64,000 bases of DNA from Lachnospiraceae bacterium (GCA_022791975.1 JAAWAC010000001.1:1-64000), one strand, 5' to 3'. Positions 1 through 10,894 are shown, counted from the stretch's first letter. Program-made: numbers and translations. Notes: generated by a model not told the origin, from the sequence alone.

Positions 1-144
1 CTCCTTAGTCCTCCATAATTTGAAAGGCTGCCAGTGACATCCAGAAGAATTCCCTTTGAGATTATTGATTTTATTTTGAATCTATGTTAGAATTCTTCAT
101 AGTTCTGTCGATATAATTATTATCCAAAAAGTACACCTTTCAGC

Positions 145-753
145 TCATATCCACTGTTCTTCCTTCCATTTCCCACCTTTTCGACAAAAAGAAGTCACCG
201 GCATTCCACACAACATGGCTGCTTGTCGTCCGGACAGCTCCCCGGCTATCCACCGGCGACACATCTGTTCGAAATTTTCTGGCAGAGGTTTTTGAGGACG
301 TCCAAACCGAACGCCTCTTTGCTTGGCCGCTTCTATTCCTTCCCGCTGCCTCTGCCGAATAATACTCCTCTCATTTTCCGCCACAAAAGACAACACTTGT
401 AATACGATATCACTCAAAAAAGTTCCCATCAAATCCTTTCCCCGTCGGGTATCCAAAAGTGGCATATCCAGTACCACAATATCCACCCCCTTCTCCCGGG
501 TTAATACCCGCCATTGCTCCAGAATCTCCTCATAATTTCGCCCCAGCCTATCAATACTCTTTACAAAGAGTAAATCATCCTGCTTCAGTTTTTTTAGAAG
601 CTGCCGATACATAGGCCGCTCAAAATCCTTTCCAGATTGTTTGTCCATAAAAATATTCTGTCTAGGCACCTCCGCCTCTCCCAAAGCTAGCAGCTGCCGA
701 TCTTCTTTTTGTTCCTTTGTGCTGACACGTACATATCCATAGAGCATTCCCAT
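145..753 (-). CDS. Small serine recombinase (resolvase/invertase family)
   Basis: A 202-residue site-specific recombinase. The N-terminal catalytic domain opens with the YGYVRVSTKEQ block, putting the nucleophile at Ser11 beside Arg9, and the further resolvase motif DRLGRNYEEI lies near residue 70. The C-terminal 45 residues after GRPQK form a short helix-turn-helix (LSGRQAAMLCG), as in Tn3/Hin-type enzymes and unlike the large phage-type serine integrases. It acts by Ser-DNA linkage at a pair of recombination sites. No transposase, terminal repeats or recognisable res/hix site is visible nearby, so whether it belongs to an element extending left of the window cannot be told. The start is supported by a GGAAGTGG-type site upstream. 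Confidence 0.93.
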   Translation of the reverse strand: MGMLYGYVRVSTKEQKEDRQLLALGEAEVPRQNIFMDKQSGKDFERPMYRQLLKKLKQDDLLFVKSIDRLGRNYEEILEQWRVLTREKGVDIVVLDMPLLDTRRGKDLMGTFLSDIVLQVLSFVAENERSIIRQRQREGIEAAKQRGVRFGRPQKPLPENFEQMCRRWIAGELSGRQAAMLCGMPVTSFCRKGGKWKEEQWI

Positions 754-1127
754 GATATTCCACTTCCTTTCCTGGTATTTCTTATCTGCCTAATTGCACC
801 TTTTTCACTGGTACTATGTTTATCTTAAACGCCATAAGACCTGTGGGAAAGGTCATCTCCTTAAAAGCCTATCTACCAGATCATGAAAAGTTCGTGAAAA
901 AATTCAAAAAAATTCCACACAAATCCACGCAAAACAAAGCCCGTGGCATCTCATCCTTACAGACAAGACACCACGGGCTTCCCCTATCTCCTATAAACTA
1001 TTCTGATGCAAAGCTCACATTATCCAAGCCAATTCCTGATTTCTCTTCTCTCTCCTCAACAACTCTTTCCACTTACCACTTTTCACAAAGAATAGATTCA
1101 ATTTTCCCAGGACCCCAAATCCTTCCT
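754..1127. other. Non-coding stretch between recombinase and MATE gene
   Basis: About 370 bases with no credible gene. It holds the recombinase upstream region and, at 937-980, the hairpin that ends the MATE transcript. An open frame running through it on the plus strand is antisense to the MATE gene and looks like no family. Confidence 0.6.
937..980 (-). terminator. Terminator after the MATE gene
   Basis: Perfect 10-bp stem: AAGCCCGTGG at 937-946 pairs with CCACGGGCTT at 971-980. On the minus strand it is followed by TGTTTTG. It lies about 150 bases after the MATE stop codon. Confidence 0.6.
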
Positions 1128-2501
1128 CTAAGCTCTCTCCCCCAAAGGTGCAATCTTCCCCTTATAAATCCACATAAGCATCAAGGTGCTCAAAATTACC
1201 GACACAATCTCCGCAATGGGAAAAGACCACCAAAGGGCCTCCGGCTTCCAGAACCGGGCAAAAAAGTAGGCCACAGGCAAAATCACCAGCATCTGCCGGG
1301 CAACGGAATTGATCAGGCTGTACACACCATTTCCCAGGGCCTGAAACACCGATCCCAGAATAATGCAGTAACCCGCAAACATAAAGCTGAGGGAAATAAT
1401 CCGCAATGCCGGAATGCCAATTTTCATGGTTTCCTCCGAGGCATCAAAAATTCCCAAAAGCTGTGGAGTAAAAAATTGAAAGATAAGAAGCCCCACCAGC
1501 ATAATCCCCACTGCAATGCACACGCTGAGCCGAATGGTCTCCAAAATCCGCTTTTTATTCCGGGCGCCATAATTGTAGGCGATAATGGGCACCATTCCAT
1601 TATTTAGGCCAAACACTGGCATAAAGATAAAGCTCTGAAGCTTAAAATAAATGCCGAACACATTCACCGCCAGGGCCGACAGATACCGCATACAAATTTT
1701 ATTCATACCAAAGACCATTACCGAAGAAATGGATTGCATGATAATAGAGGGAAGGCCCACAGAGTAAATCACCCGGATGGTGGGAAGATGAGGCCGGAAT
1801 CCCCCCATATGAATGTCGATCTCCTTATTCTTCTTCACATTCAGATAAATGGCCAGCAGCATTCCCACAATTTGACCGGTTACCGTAGCCAAAGCGGCTC
1901 CCAGCACCTCAAGCCTGGGAAAGCCAAAGAGGCCAAAAATCATAATTGGGTCCAAAATCACATTGATAATAGCGCCCGTCAGCTGGGTAAACATGGTATA
2001 AATGGTCAGGCCTGTGGACTGCAAAAGCCTTTCCGACATAATCACCAGAAAGGAGCCAAAGGACAGAACCGTCACTGTCATGGTATACTGGACGCCATAG
2101 GTAATCACCTGTTCATTTTCAATCTGGGCCTGAAAGAATAACCGGGAGCCGAAAATCCCCAGCAAAGCAAAGACCACATAACTCATCAAGGCCAAAAACA
2201 ATCCATTCTTTGCCGCCAGGTTGGCGGACTCATAATTTTTCTCCCCCAGGTTCCGGGATAGCAGGGCATTGACACCCACGCCCGTGCCCACGCCCACGGC
2301 AATCATCAGGTTCTGCACGGGAAAGGCCATAGATACAGCCGTCAGCGCATTGTCATTGACACGGGCCACAAAGGCACTGTCCACAATATTGTATAGAGCC
2401 TGCACCAGCATAGACGCAACCATGGGCAGGGCCATTTGAATCAAAAGTTTGTTGATGGGCATAACGCCCATTTTATTTTCCTGTTGTACTTCTCCAGTCA
2501 T
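1128..2501 (-). CDS. MATE family multidrug/metabolite antiporter
   Basis: A 457-residue polytopic membrane protein of usual MATE length, with two repeated MatE halves giving about 12 transmembrane segments. The first half starts at LIQMALPMVASMLVQALYNIVD and shows the family signature of a small-residue-rich helix 1 followed by DSAFVAR. Members export cationic drugs or metabolites using a Na+ or H+ gradient; the substrate cannot be read from sequence. Its ATG overlaps the stop of the upstream permease gene by four bases (ATGA), so the two are translationally coupled. NorM/DinF-type specificity is not decidable here. Confidence 0.93.
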   Translation of the reverse strand: MTGEVQQENKMGVMPINKLLIQMALPMVASMLVQALYNIVDSAFVARVNDNALTAVSMAFPVQNLMIAVGVGTGVGVNALLSRNLGEKNYESANLAAKNGLFLALMSYVVFALLGIFGSRLFFQAQIENEQVITYGVQYTMTVTVLSFGSFLVIMSERLLQSTGLTIYTMFTQLTGAIINVILDPIMIFGLFGFPRLEVLGAALATVTGQIVGMLLAIYLNVKKNKEIDIHMGGFRPHLPTIRVIYSVGLPSIIMQSISSVMVFGMNKICMRYLSALAVNVFGIYFKLQSFIFMPVFGLNNGMVPIIAYNYGARNKKRILETIRLSVCIAVGIMLVGLLIFQFFTPQLLGIFDASEETMKIGIPALRIISLSFMFAGYCIILGSVFQALGNGVYSLINSVARQMLVILPVAYFFARFWKPEALWWSFPIAEIVSVILSTLMLMWIYKGKIAPLGERA

Positions 2502-3631
2502 ACATCCTCATCTCTCTTTCTCTTCCGCAGCTCTCCTAAGCCCCGGGTCAGCTCCTGCGCATCCTCCAGCACATCCCCAAAGGCTCCCGCCTCATAAAGC
2601 TGTACTACGATCATACCAATAGGGACCGCGATAATCATACCAAAAACACTGCTAAGCTTATAACCAATATACATGAAAACCAAGGTCAGTAAAGGGTCCA
2701 GCCCCAGGCTATCCCCCACGATCTTGGGTTGAATCAGCTGACGTACCAGCTGAGTAACCAGATAAATAATCAACAGTCCCACGGCAAAAGAATAGTCTCC
2801 GCTCAGCACCTTAAACAAAGCCCAGGGGAGCAGCGCTGTCCCTGTGCCGAAAAAGGGAAGCATATCCAAAAATGCAATAAGCAGGGCTAACAGCACAGAA
2901 TAATTGATTCTCAGTATCATAAAGCCAACCAGCAAAAGCACGCCCACCACGCCCATAATCTTAAACTGAGCCCGAAAATATCCGCCCACTGCCGCCTTAA
3001 ACCGTCCCAAGATAAAATTCCATTTTTCCGAGATATCCGCCGGAATCCGCCCCCGCATAAAGCCAAGAATTCGTTCCCGCTGGACAATAAAAAAATAGGC
3101 AGACAAAAAGGTAAAAATAATATGAATCAACACGGAGGGAATGTTTTTTGCCACATTTCCCGCTGCCGCCACTGTAGGCGCACCGATAACTCCCACCAGG
3201 TCTCCCAGATAGCTGGTAAGATTGCTCATCACCTGGGAGATGTTCTCCCCCACCTGGGCTGGTAAACGAGAAGAAATTCCCTGAAGATTTTTGGAAATCT
3301 GAGCTAAATCCTCCAATAAAACCCCATACAGATCTGGCAAGGTGGAGAGAAATCCCCGGAACTCCCGGAAAATCTTGGCAATAGCCAGATAAGATCCTCC
3401 CACAATCAGCGCCAACACCCCCACAATGATCAGCATGGAGCTGTGCTTGCGCAGAATATTCAGCCTGCGATCCAGAAAACGAACCAGGGGATTGGCTATC
3501 ATGGCAATGATCCACCCCACCACAAAGGGCATAAAAAAAATCAGCAACCGGGGCACCACAAACAGAACCACACACCATCCCAAGATAAAGCAGACAATAT
3601 TCAGAAGACTTCTTCCATATTTTTGCAGCAT
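2498..3631 (-). CDS. ytvI: AI-2E family / YtvI-like sporulation membrane protein
   Basis: A 377-residue membrane protein with the AI-2E (PerM) architecture: two N-terminal helices, a long amphipathic stretch (residues about 75-150), then five or more helices including LLIAFLDMLPFFGTGTALLPWALF, the most conserved block of the family. The closest recognisable subgroup is the sporulation protein YtvI, which fits the spore protein gene in this window. A putative transporter of unknown substrate. It has a GGTGAGG ribosome binding site and is coupled to the MATE gene downstream. The ytvI name is an inference from family resemblance. Confidence 0.85.
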   Translation of the reverse strand: MLQKYGRSLLNIVCFILGWCVVLFVVPRLLIFFMPFVVGWIIAMIANPLVRFLDRRLNILRKHSSMLIIVGVLALIVGGSYLAIAKIFREFRGFLSTLPDLYGVLLEDLAQISKNLQGISSRLPAQVGENISQVMSNLTSYLGDLVGVIGAPTVAAAGNVAKNIPSVLIHIIFTFLSAYFFIVQRERILGFMRGRIPADISEKWNFILGRFKAAVGGYFRAQFKIMGVVGVLLLVGFMILRINYSVLLALLIAFLDMLPFFGTGTALLPWALFKVLSGDYSFAVGLLIIYLVTQLVRQLIQPKIVGDSLGLDPLLTLVFMYIGYKLSSVFGMIIAVPIGMIVVQLYEAGAFGDVLEDAQELTRGLGELRKRKRDEDV

Positions 3632-3660
3632 GTTTCCTCACCCCCATCCAAAACCGCTTC

Positions 3661-4251
3661 CTACTCCTCCTTTAAAACCTGCTCAATGGTCTCCCATATC
3701 TCCTCCCGCCCCTGCTTCGTCTGAGCGGAAAAGGGCAGAATCTTTGTGTCAGGCCCTGCATGCAGTCCCTTTCGTATCATCTGCAAATGGGCGCTCACCT
3801 TTCCTTTGCTGATTTTATCCAGCTTGGTGGCAATGATAATAGGGGAATAGCCCTGATATAAAATCCAGTCATACATGCTCTTGTCATTGGCCGAAGGCTC
3901 ATGCCGGATATCAATAAGCAAAAATACCGCCCGAAGCTGTTTGGAGCTTTGGAGGTACCGCTCAATAAGCTTTCCCCACTTCTCCTTCATCTCCTGGGAG
4001 ACCTTGGCATAGCCATAGCCTGGCAGATCCACCAGATAAAGCTCCTCATTCAGGTTATAGAAGTTAATGGTCTGGGTTTTTCCCGGGCTCTGGGAAGTCC
4101 GGGCCAGAGCCTTGCGATTTACCAGACCGTTTATCAGAGAGGATTTTCCCACATTGGATTTCCCCGCAAAAGCCACCTCTGGCAGCCGATTGTCCGGAAG
4201 CCTGCTGGTAATGCCGCAGACCGTCTCCAGACTTACATTTCGAATCACCAT
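3661..4251 (-). CDS. engB: Ribosome biogenesis GTPase EngB (YsxC/YihA)
   Basis: A 196-residue TrmE-Era-EngA-EngB-type GTPase needed for late assembly of the 50S subunit. The G1 loop GKSNVGKSS is at residues 30-38, G3 is DLPGYGYAKV, and G4 is TKLDK near residue 142; length is normal. It lies 21 bases after lon, the last gene of the tig-clpP-clpX-lon-engB run common in Clostridia. The ribosome binding site AAGGGAG is placed 9-10 bases before ATG. Confidence 0.96.
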   Translation of the reverse strand: MVIRNVSLETVCGITSRLPDNRLPEVAFAGKSNVGKSSLINGLVNRKALARTSQSPGKTQTINFYNLNEELYLVDLPGYGYAKVSQEMKEKWGKLIERYLQSSKQLRAVFLLIDIRHEPSANDKSMYDWILYQGYSPIIIATKLDKISKGKVSAHLQMIRKGLHAGPDTKILPFSAQTKQGREEIWETIEQVLKEE

Positions 4252-4272
4252 GAATATTTCTCCCTTACATCC

Positions 4273-6606
4273 TCAAAGGGCCTTTTCTTCTCCGCCACAC
4301 AGAGCCGCCGCCAGGACTTCTTCCATAGTCTCCGCATAGACAATTTCTAGCCCCCGCTTGATCTCTGTGGAAATTTCTTCCACATCCCGCTTATTTTTGA
4401 CGGGAACAATCACCGACTTAATCCCCGCACTCTTGGCAGCCAAAATTTTCTCCTTTAAGCCTCCAATGGGAAGCACCCGCCCCCGCAGGGTAATCTCACC
4501 GGTCATGGCCACATTGGCATACACCGGGGTCTGGGTAATGGCCGACAGCATAGCCGTAGCCATAGTAATCCCAGCGGAAGGACCATCCTTGGGCACAGCT
4601 CCCTCGGGAATGTGAATGTGGATGTCATGTTCCGCAAAAAACTCTTTGTCCACCTGATAACGGCTGCTGATAGAACGGATATAGCTGATTCCTGCCCGGG
4701 CAGATTCCTTCATCACATCTCCCAGCTGCCCAGTCAGACACAGCTCACCCTTTCCCGGCATAATGTTCACCTCGATCTGCAGAGTGTCCCCACCCACACT
4801 GGTCCAGGCCAGTCCCCGAACAATGCCGATCTCATCCGTCTCGTTTGCCATGTCAAACACATACCGGGGCTTGCCCAGATATTTTTCCAGGTTAGACTCG
4901 GTGATTTTCACATCCTTTCGGCCTTTTTCCAGAATTTCCCTGGCCACCTTACGGCAGAGCTCACCGATTTTTCTTTCCAGCTGTCGCACTCCTGCCTCCC
5001 TGGTATAGCTATGAATTAGCTGGGAGAGAGCATGGGAGCTAACAGACAGCTGCTCCTCCTTAAGCCCGTTTTTCCTAAGCTGCTTTGCCAGCAGATGTTC
5101 CCGGGCAATATGATTCTTCTCATTTTCCGTGTAACTGCTCACCTCAATGATTTCCATCCGATCCCTTAATGGGCGGGGAATGGCCTGCATATCATTGGCC
5201 GTGGCGATAAACAGCACCTCAGACAAATCCATGGGCAGCTCAATATAGTGATCCCGGAAATGGCTGTTCTGCTCGGAATCCAACACCTCCAGAAGCGCTG
5301 AGGAGGTATCTCCCTTGTAATCGCTGCTCACCTTATCCACCTCATCCAAAAGCATCAGTGGATTCTTTACCCCAGCTGTGCGCAGTCCCGCCGCGATTCG
5401 ACCAGGCATGGCGCCCACATAGGTTCGGCGATGTCCCCGGATCTCCGCCTCATCCCGGACACCCCCCAGACAGATGCGGACATATTTCTTGTCCAGGGCC
5501 CGGGCAATGGAGCGTGCAATCGAAGTTTTGCCAGTACCAGGCGGTCCTACCAGACAGAGAATGGGACTCTCCCCCTTTTTGGTCAGCATGCGCACAGAGA
5601 GAAACTCCAGCACCCGCTCCTTCACCTTTTCCAGGCCATAGTGATCCTCCTCCAGAATTTCACTGGCCCGCTTCAGATTGCTGCTGTCCCGGGAGGTTTT
5701 ATCCCAGGGCATCTCCAACAGGGTTTCTATGTAGCCACGCAACACACTGCTCTCTGAGCTGTTGCCTCCCATATTTTTAAAACGGCGAATTTCCTTTTCA
5801 AGCTTTTCCTTTACCTCCTTGGAGGCCTTAAGTTTTTTTACCTTTTCCAGGAACTGGTCCGCATCTGTACCGGTAGTATCCTCCCCCAGCTCCTCCCGAA
5901 TAGCTTTTAACTGTTCCCGCAGGAGATATTCCCGCTGATTCTTATCCACCCGGGCTTTCACTTTTTCCTGGAGCTCCCGTTTCAGGTGCAGGATCTCCGT
6001 CTCATTGGCCAAAATCTCACACACCGTGTCATAGCGCTCCGTAAGGCTCACCGTCTCCAAAAAGCGCTGCTTCTCTTCAAAATACAGGGGAACATGGATC
6101 ATCATCTGGCTCATCAGGGAATCCAGCTCCCGAGTCTCCTCTATCTGACGCTCCAGATCCTTTCCGGTCTTTCCGCTTTCCTGGCAAAACTGGGCAAACA
6201 TCTCCATGAGCGCACGGACCATGGCCTCCCGGCTCACATCCGAAAGCTCCATGCTCTCCTCCTCAAACCGCACCACCTCGGCCATCAGGTAATCCTCCTC
6301 CTGGTCCAGATGGCACAGCTCGGCTTTTTCCAGCCCCTCCACCAGAACCCGCAAAAGTCCGTGGGGAAGTTTAATCACCTGTTTCACGGCAGCGATGACT
6401 CCGATCTTATAGAGCTCCTCCTGTGTGGGCTCGTCCGTCTGGCTGTCCTTCTGAGTAACCAGAAAAAGCTTCTGGTCCTGGAGCATGGCCTGCTCAATGG
6501 CCTTCTTGGATTTATCCCTGCTCACATCAAAATGTACCACCATATCCGGAAGAATCGTCATTCCCCGAAGAGCAAGTGCCGGCAGTACACGAATTAAATC
6601 ACTCAT
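4273..6606 (-). CDS. lon: ATP-dependent protease La (Lon)
   Basis: A 777-residue cytosolic AAA+ serine protease that degrades misfolded and regulatory proteins. Domains in order: N-terminal LON substrate domain (1-200), coiled coil (200-270), AAA+ module with Walker [10 protein letters not shown], and a C-terminal peptidase domain whose dyad is Ser677 (in PKDGPSAG) and Lys720 (in GGLKEK). All key residues are present and the length is typical of LonA. It lies between clpX and engB. The 109-base gap to clpX contains the clpX terminator, so lon may be transcribed from its own promoter, although no clear -35/-10 was found. No CIRCE or CtsR box was seen here. Confidence 0.97.
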   Translation of the reverse strand: MSDLIRVLPALALRGMTILPDMVVHFDVSRDKSKKAIEQAMLQDQKLFLVTQKDSQTDEPTQEELYKIGVIAAVKQVIKLPHGLLRVLVEGLEKAELCHLDQEEDYLMAEVVRFEEESMELSDVSREAMVRALMEMFAQFCQESGKTGKDLERQIEETRELDSLMSQMMIHVPLYFEEKQRFLETVSLTERYDTVCEILANETEILHLKRELQEKVKARVDKNQREYLLREQLKAIREELGEDTTGTDADQFLEKVKKLKASKEVKEKLEKEIRRFKNMGGNSSESSVLRGYIETLLEMPWDKTSRDSSNLKRASEILEEDHYGLEKVKERVLEFLSVRMLTKKGESPILCLVGPPGTGKTSIARSIARALDKKYVRICLGGVRDEAEIRGHRRTYVGAMPGRIAAGLRTAGVKNPLMLLDEVDKVSSDYKGDTSSALLEVLDSEQNSHFRDHYIELPMDLSEVLFIATANDMQAIPRPLRDRMEIIEVSSYTENEKNHIAREHLLAKQLRKNGLKEEQLSVSSHALSQLIHSYTREAGVRQLERKIGELCRKVAREILEKGRKDVKITESNLEKYLGKPRYVFDMANETDEIGIVRGLAWTSVGGDTLQIEVNIMPGKGELCLTGQLGDVMKESARAGISYIRSISSRYQVDKEFFAEHDIHIHIPEGAVPKDGPSAGITMATAMLSAITQTPVYANVAMTGEITLRGRVLPIGGLKEKILAAKSAGIKSVIVPVKNKRDVEEISTEIKRGLEIVYAETMEEVLAAALCGGEEKAL

Positions 6607-6703
6607 TTTCTCACCCTTTCTGAATCCTCCTGCAGTATTTTGTGACGCCAGGCCACACAGGAAGATTCCTTGCTCCCCCTCACAGACTGCATGTATTACA
6701 AAA

Positions 6704-6731
6704 GAGATTCCTCGCTTACGCTCGGAATCTC
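6704..6731 (-). terminator. Hairpin overlapping the clpX stop codon
   Basis: GAGATTCC/GGAATCTC stem (6704-6711 with 6724-6731) followed on the minus strand by TTTTGT. The clpX stop codon (6716-6718) lies inside the loop, so the gene and its terminator overlap. Confidence 0.6.
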
Positions 6732-7966
6732 ATCTGATTACTGGTAATCACAGGCTGCCCCTCTCCCTCTACCATGGCCTTAGTCACCATGCAGTTGGTG
6801 ATGGAATCATCCGAGGGGATTGTGTACATGAGATCCATCATCACATGCTCCATAATGGCACGCAATCCTCTGGCGCCTGTCTTTCTTGTTACGGTCTGCT
6901 CTGCAATGGCTTCAATGGCCTCCTGCTCAAAGGAAAGCTTGACACCATCCAGCTCAAACAGTTTTTTATACTGCTTTACAATGGAATTCTTAGGCTCCAG
7001 CAGAATCCGCACCATATCATCCCTGGTAAGCTGATCCAGAGCCACCGTCACCGGCACCCGGCCCACAAACTCGGGAATCATGCCAAATTTTACCAAATCC
7101 TCCGGCAACACCTGATGAAGAAGGGTTCCCTCTTCCTCCTCCTGCTTCTTGCCAATCTCAGCGCCAAACCCAATAGATTTGCGATCCATACGCCGCTCAA
7201 TGACCTTATCCAGGCCCTCAAAAGCTCCACCGCAGATAAACAGAATATTGGTGGTATCGATCTGTAGCAGCTCCTGGTGAGGGTGTTTGCGGCCGCCCTG
7301 AGGCGGTACCGATGCCACTGTGCCCTCCAGAATCTTTAAAAGAGCTTGCTGCACCCCTTCTCCGGATACATCTCTGGTAATAGATGGATTTTCCGATTTT
7401 CTCGTTATTTTGTCAATTTCATCAATGTAGATAATTCCCCGCTCTGCCCGGGAAATGTCATAATCTGCGGCCTGGATAATTTTTAGCAGGATATTCTCCA
7501 CATCCTCACCCACATATCCAGCCTCTGTCAGGGAGGTGGCATCCGCAATGGCAAAGGGAACATTTAAAATCTTTGCCAGCGTCTGAGCCAGCAGGGTTTT
7601 TCCAGAGCCTGTGGGGCCCAGCATCAGAATATTGCTCTTCTGCAGCTCCACCTCCAGATTTTTTCCCGCTGTGATCCGTTTGTAATGGTTATAAACCGCT
7701 ACAGACAGAACCTTCTTGGCCTGCTCCTGTCCGATAACGTAATCATCCAGAAATTTCTTGATCTCAGCAGGCTTCAACAGGTTGATTTCATCCTCCTCCT
7801 GGCCAAAATCCTCCTGGTCAAATTCCTCATCAATAATCTCTGCACATACATCAATGCATTCGTCACAGATATAAACCCCGTTGGGACCTGCAATCAGCTT
7901 ACGGACCTGTTCTCCGGTTTTCCCGCAGAAGGAACACCTGATTTTGTCCTCTATCATTCTTGCCAT
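6716..7966 (-). CDS. clpX: ClpX, ATPase subunit of the ClpXP protease
   Basis: A 416-residue AAA+ unfoldase that feeds substrates to ClpP. The N-terminal C4 zinc-binding domain uses Cys11, Cys14, Cys34 and Cys37. The AAA+ domain has Walker A GPTGSGKT and Walker [11 protein letters not shown], and the IGF loop that docks on ClpP is visible as [11 protein letters not shown] is preceded by AGAGGAAAAATC. It lies 15 bases after clpP. Length and all motifs are normal. Confidence 0.97.
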   Translation of the reverse strand: MARMIEDKIRCSFCGKTGEQVRKLIAGPNGVYICDECIDVCAEIIDEEFDQEDFGQEEDEINLLKPAEIKKFLDDYVIGQEQAKKVLSVAVYNHYKRITAGKNLEVELQKSNILMLGPTGSGKTLLAQTLAKILNVPFAIADATSLTEAGYVGEDVENILLKIIQAADYDISRAERGIIYIDEIDKITRKSENPSITRDVSGEGVQQALLKILEGTVASVPPQGGRKHPHQELLQIDTTNILFICGGAFEGLDKVIERRMDRKSIGFGAEIGKKQEEEEGTLLHQVLPEDLVKFGMIPEFVGRVPVTVALDQLTRDDMVRILLEPKNSIVKQYKKLFELDGVKLSFEQEAIEAIAEQTVTRKTGARGLRAIMEHVMMDLMYTIPSDDSITNCMVTKAMVEGEGQPVITSNQMRFRA

Positions 7967-7981
7967 GATTTTTCCTCTTTA

Positions 7982-8563
7982 CTAACGATTTTCCACAACA
8001 TGGTCAATGAGGCCATAGGCCAAAGCCTCCTGGGCACTCATATAATTGTCCCGCTCCGTATCCGCCTCAACGACCTCCAAAGACTGTCCCGTATTGGCCG
8101 CCAGGATCTCATTAAGCTTTCTCTTGGTCCGCAGAATATGCTCTGCCACGATCTGAATCTCCGTGGCCTGCCCCCGGGCTCCGCCGGAAGGCTGATGAAT
8201 CATAATCTCCGCATTGGGCAGGGCCTGGCGCTTTCCTTTTGTGCCGCCTGCCAGCAAAAATGCACCCATGCTGGCCGCCATGCCCATACAGATAGTGGAC
8301 ACATCACATTTGATATAATTCATGGTATCATAAATCGCCATGCCAGCCGTCACAGAACCTCCCGGACTGTTAATATACAGGCTGATATCCTTTCCCGGGT
8401 CCTCCGCCTCCAGAAACAGAAGCTGCGATACCACCAGGCTTGCTGTCACATCGGTCACTTCCTCACCCAGGAAAATAATTCTCTCCTTTAACAATCTCGA
8501 ATAAATATCATAGGAACGCTCGCCCCTGCTGGTCTGTTCAATGACATAGGGTACTAAACTCAT
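7982..8563 (-). CDS. clpP: ClpP, proteolytic subunit
   Basis: A 193-residue serine peptidase forming the double-heptamer chamber used by ClpX. The catalytic triad is Ser98 (GMAASMGAF), His123 (IMIHQP) and Asp172. The start was set at 8563 because [20 protein letters not shown] is the conserved N-terminus and AGGAGG lies just upstream; a longer frame to 8632 reads back into the end of tig and is not credible. It sits between tig and clpX, and its ribosome binding site overlaps the tig stop region. Confidence 0.97.
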   Translation of the reverse strand: MSLVPYVIEQTSRGERSYDIYSRLLKERIIFLGEEVTDVTASLVVSQLLFLEAEDPGKDISLYINSPGGSVTAGMAIYDTMNYIKCDVSTICMGMAASMGAFLLAGGTKGKRQALPNAEIMIHQPSGGARGQATEIQIVAEHILRTKRKLNEILAANTGQSLEVVEADTERDNYMSAQEALAYGLIDHVVENR

Positions 8564-8579
8564 TTTGACTCCTCCTGCT

Positions 8580-9866
8580 CTATTTCTCCACGGCCGAATC
8601 CCGCACCAGCTCCACGGCCTTCTGAATGGCAATATCTTCCCTCATCTGATTTCTGGAAGTATCATCCAGAATCTCTTCCAGCTTCTCCACTTCCATCTTG
8701 TACATATCAGCCATCTTCTGTACCTCTTCCTTCAGCTCCTCCTGGGAAGCCTCCAGGTTCTCAGCTGCTGCCACAGCCTCCAGCACCAGACGGCTCTGGA
8801 TTCTTTGCAGAGCCTGAGGTCTCATCTGCTCTGTCATTTTCTCCACATTGGTTCCCGTATACTGCATATACTGATCCATGGAAAGCCCCTGAGACATCAT
8901 TCTCTGGGCAAACTCATCCACCATCTGACGGGCCTGGGTCTCCACCATGGCATCGGGAATCTCCATCTGGGCCTCCTCAATGATCTTTGCAATCACTGCA
9001 TCTTCCCGGGCAGCCTTGGCAGCCTTCTCCTTCTTCTCCGTCAGCTTCTTGCGGATGTCCTCCTTGTATTCCTCCAGAGTATCAAACTCTGATACATCCT
9101 TTGCAAACTCATCGTCTGCCTCCGGCAGCTCCTTCACCTTTAATTCCTTTACGGTGCACTTAAATACAGCTGCCTTCCCCTTCAGCTCCTCTGCATGATA
9201 CTCCTCCGGGAAGGTTACATGCACTTCCATCTCTTTTCCAATCTCCGCGCCGATAAGCTGTTCCTCAAAGCCCGGGATAAAGGTACCGGAGCCAATGGTC
9301 AAAGGATAATCGGTTCCCTTGCCTCCTGTAAAGGCCACTCCGTCCACAAACCCCTCGTAATCAATCACGGCAATATCTTTATCCGCCACCGGACGATCCT
9401 CCACAGTGATGGTTCTGGAATTGCTCTCCCGCTCCTTATCTACCTCGGCCTTGATCTCCTCCTCAGTCACAGTAAGGTCCGCCTTGGGAACCTCCACACC
9501 CTTATAAGCGCCCAGGGTCACTGGTGGCTTTACTGCCACCTGGGCAGTAAAAATAAAGGGCTGACCCTTTTCAATCTGGGTCACAGAGATCTCCGGTTGG
9601 GACACAATATCCAACCCGCTCTCCTCCACAGCTTTTGAATAAGCCCCAGGCATCAGCGCGTTGGCCGCATCCTCATAAAAAATACCAACTCCGTACATTT
9701 TTTCAATCAGCTGACGGGGAACCTTTCCCTTGCGGAAGCCCGGCACACTGATTTTTCCTCTATTTTTTAAGTACGCGTTCTGAAGAGCCTGATCAAGCTC
9801 CTCTGCAGGCACTTCAATGGTAAGCTTTGCCATATTTTTTTCCAAATTTTCAACCTGTACGCTCAT
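8580..9866 (-). CDS. tig: Trigger factor, ribosome-associated chaperone
   Basis: A 428-residue peptidyl-prolyl isomerase/chaperone. The N-terminal ribosome-binding domain carries the signature [18 protein letters not shown] (residues about 41-58; the FRK tip contacts L23), the FKBP-type domain follows at about 150-245, and the C-terminal chaperone arms are rich in Glu and Met. It is the first gene of the tig-clpP-clpX run and is driven by a good sigma-A-type promoter at 9929-9957. Confidence 0.97.
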   Translation of the reverse strand: MSVQVENLEKNMAKLTIEVPAEELDQALQNAYLKNRGKISVPGFRKGKVPRQLIEKMYGVGIFYEDAANALMPGAYSKAVEESGLDIVSQPEISVTQIEKGQPFIFTAQVAVKPPVTLGAYKGVEVPKADLTVTEEEIKAEVDKERESNSRTITVEDRPVADKDIAVIDYEGFVDGVAFTGGKGTDYPLTIGSGTFIPGFEEQLIGAEIGKEMEVHVTFPEEYHAEELKGKAAVFKCTVKELKVKELPEADDEFAKDVSEFDTLEEYKEDIRKKLTEKKEKAAKAAREDAVIAKIIEEAQMEIPDAMVETQARQMVDEFAQRMMSQGLSMDQYMQYTGTNVEKMTEQMRPQALQRIQSRLVLEAVAAAENLEASQEELKEEVQKMADMYKMEVEKLEEILDDTSRNQMREDIAIQKAVELVRDSAVEK

Positions 9867-9928
9867 GAAAAAATCCTCCTTGTGTGTATATATCCCTTAT
9901 ATTTTTACATACTTACAGTCATTTTAAT

Positions 9929-9957
9929 AGTATATCACAGGCTTTTTCGGCTGTAAA
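9929..9957 (-). promoter_or_regulatory. Promoter of tig
   Basis: On the minus strand, TTTACA (9952-9957), 17 bases, TATACT (9929-9934), about 60 bases before the tig start codon. Confidence 0.7.
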
Positions 9958-10018
9958 GTATTTTTTCTCGGAAGTATAAGCAAGAAGTATAGCAGGAATC
10001 ATCAGACGGATAAAAGGA

Positions 10019-10894
10019 TTATCCACGAAATACAATCTGAAAGGCTTTCAAACATTCCTGTCCCCTGGACCGGTCTAAAACCGCATGAAAGATAGATGCA
10101 AAATGCGCTCCCATTCCCTCCTCCAAAAGCTCCTTCCACCAGGAAGCCACCTCCTTTGGATTATTTCGAAATACCCCACAGCCGTAAGCTCCCAGAACCA
10201 GATGCTCTACTCCCTGTTCGGCAAAGATCCCCAGGGCCAGCTTCATTCTCCGGCGCATAACATGTCTGGCTTCCTCCTCATTTTCTCCTTTTAAAATCAC
10301 CTGTCCCATATTGACTGCTGGCAAGGTCAGAACGGATGCCTTTACCGGCGTGTCTGTCAGACGAAAGGCTCCATCCCGGAAAAAGAACACGTCGGGAGAA
10401 TAAATCCCATAATCCAGATACATCATAGAGGAATTGGCCCGATTCTTCTGGTAATAAGTTTCGTGAGCAGTCAGTGTGGGATAGAGGGTGCTGGAAGCCG
10501 CCAGGCTTTCCTCCTGGGCCATGGCTCCGTTCAGAAATCCGCCACCCGGATTTTTGGCACTGGCAAAATTCAGGACACCGATTGTAGTTTTTCCTTCTTC
10601 GCTTAAAATACGAATCGCTTCTACTGTGGAAATATTTTCAACCCTGGTCTTAGGTTGCCCACAAGGTTTTTGGTTGCTATATTTTTCAAGAATCTCTGCT
10701 CCTTGTTCCGGGGAAATCAGAATGCTGCGGCGGATGGAGGTCTCCATTGCTTCCTTTACGGGAATCCGTTTTGTCTCTGGTTTCTGGCCATTTCTGGCTG
10801 TCCCAGCTATCCTTTTTTCCTCCTTTTGGGACAACTCATAATATCCCTGGTCCATAATTTTTATCGTTTCTCTTGCGATTGCTTTCCGATCCAT
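10019..10894 (-). CDS. Bacterial-type poly(ADP-ribose) glycohydrolase-like protein (TIGR02452)
   Basis: A 291-residue protein of the TIGR02452/microbial PARG family, a macrodomain-fold group that hydrolyses ADP-ribose chains. The PARG signature GGG-X7-QEE is intact: Gly117-119 and Gln127-Glu128-Glu129, the last being the catalytic glutamate in characterised PARGs. A second macrodomain loop, LGAYGCGVFRNNP, lies near residues 235-250. The about 60-residue N-terminal helical region is typical of the family. It is the last of three co-directional genes (NADAR, Nudix, PARG), all of which handle ADP-ribose. The ribosome binding site is AAGGAGGAG. Activity on protein or nucleic-acid ADP-ribosylation is inferred from family only. 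Confidence 0.88.
   Translation of the reverse strand: MDRKAIARETIKIMDQGYYELSQKEEKRIAGTARNGQKPETKRIPVKEAMETSIRRSILISPEQGAEILEKYSNQKPCGQPKTRVENISTVEAIRILSEEGKTTIGVLNFASAKNPGGGFLNGAMAQEESLAASSTLYPTLTAHETYYQKNRANSSMMYLDYGIYSPDVFFFRDGAFRLTDTPVKASVLTLPAVNMGQVILKGENEEEARHVMRRRMKLALGIFAEQGVEHLVLGAYGCGVFRNNPKEVASWWKELLEEGMGAHFASIFHAVLDRSRGQECLKAFQIVFRG

Noticed and set aside
145-980. A transposon or integron around the serine recombinase
   Set aside because: No inverted terminal repeats, target duplication, passenger gene or res-like paired sites could be seen.
816-1607. Plus-strand open frame of 263 residues
   Set aside because: Mostly antisense to the MATE gene, His/Pro/Asn-rich and without a ribosome binding site; a shadow frame.
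6607-6715. CIRCE or CtsR box before lon
   Set aside because: Looked for because of the CIRCE found at 16.5 kb; no matching repeats here or upstream of tig.
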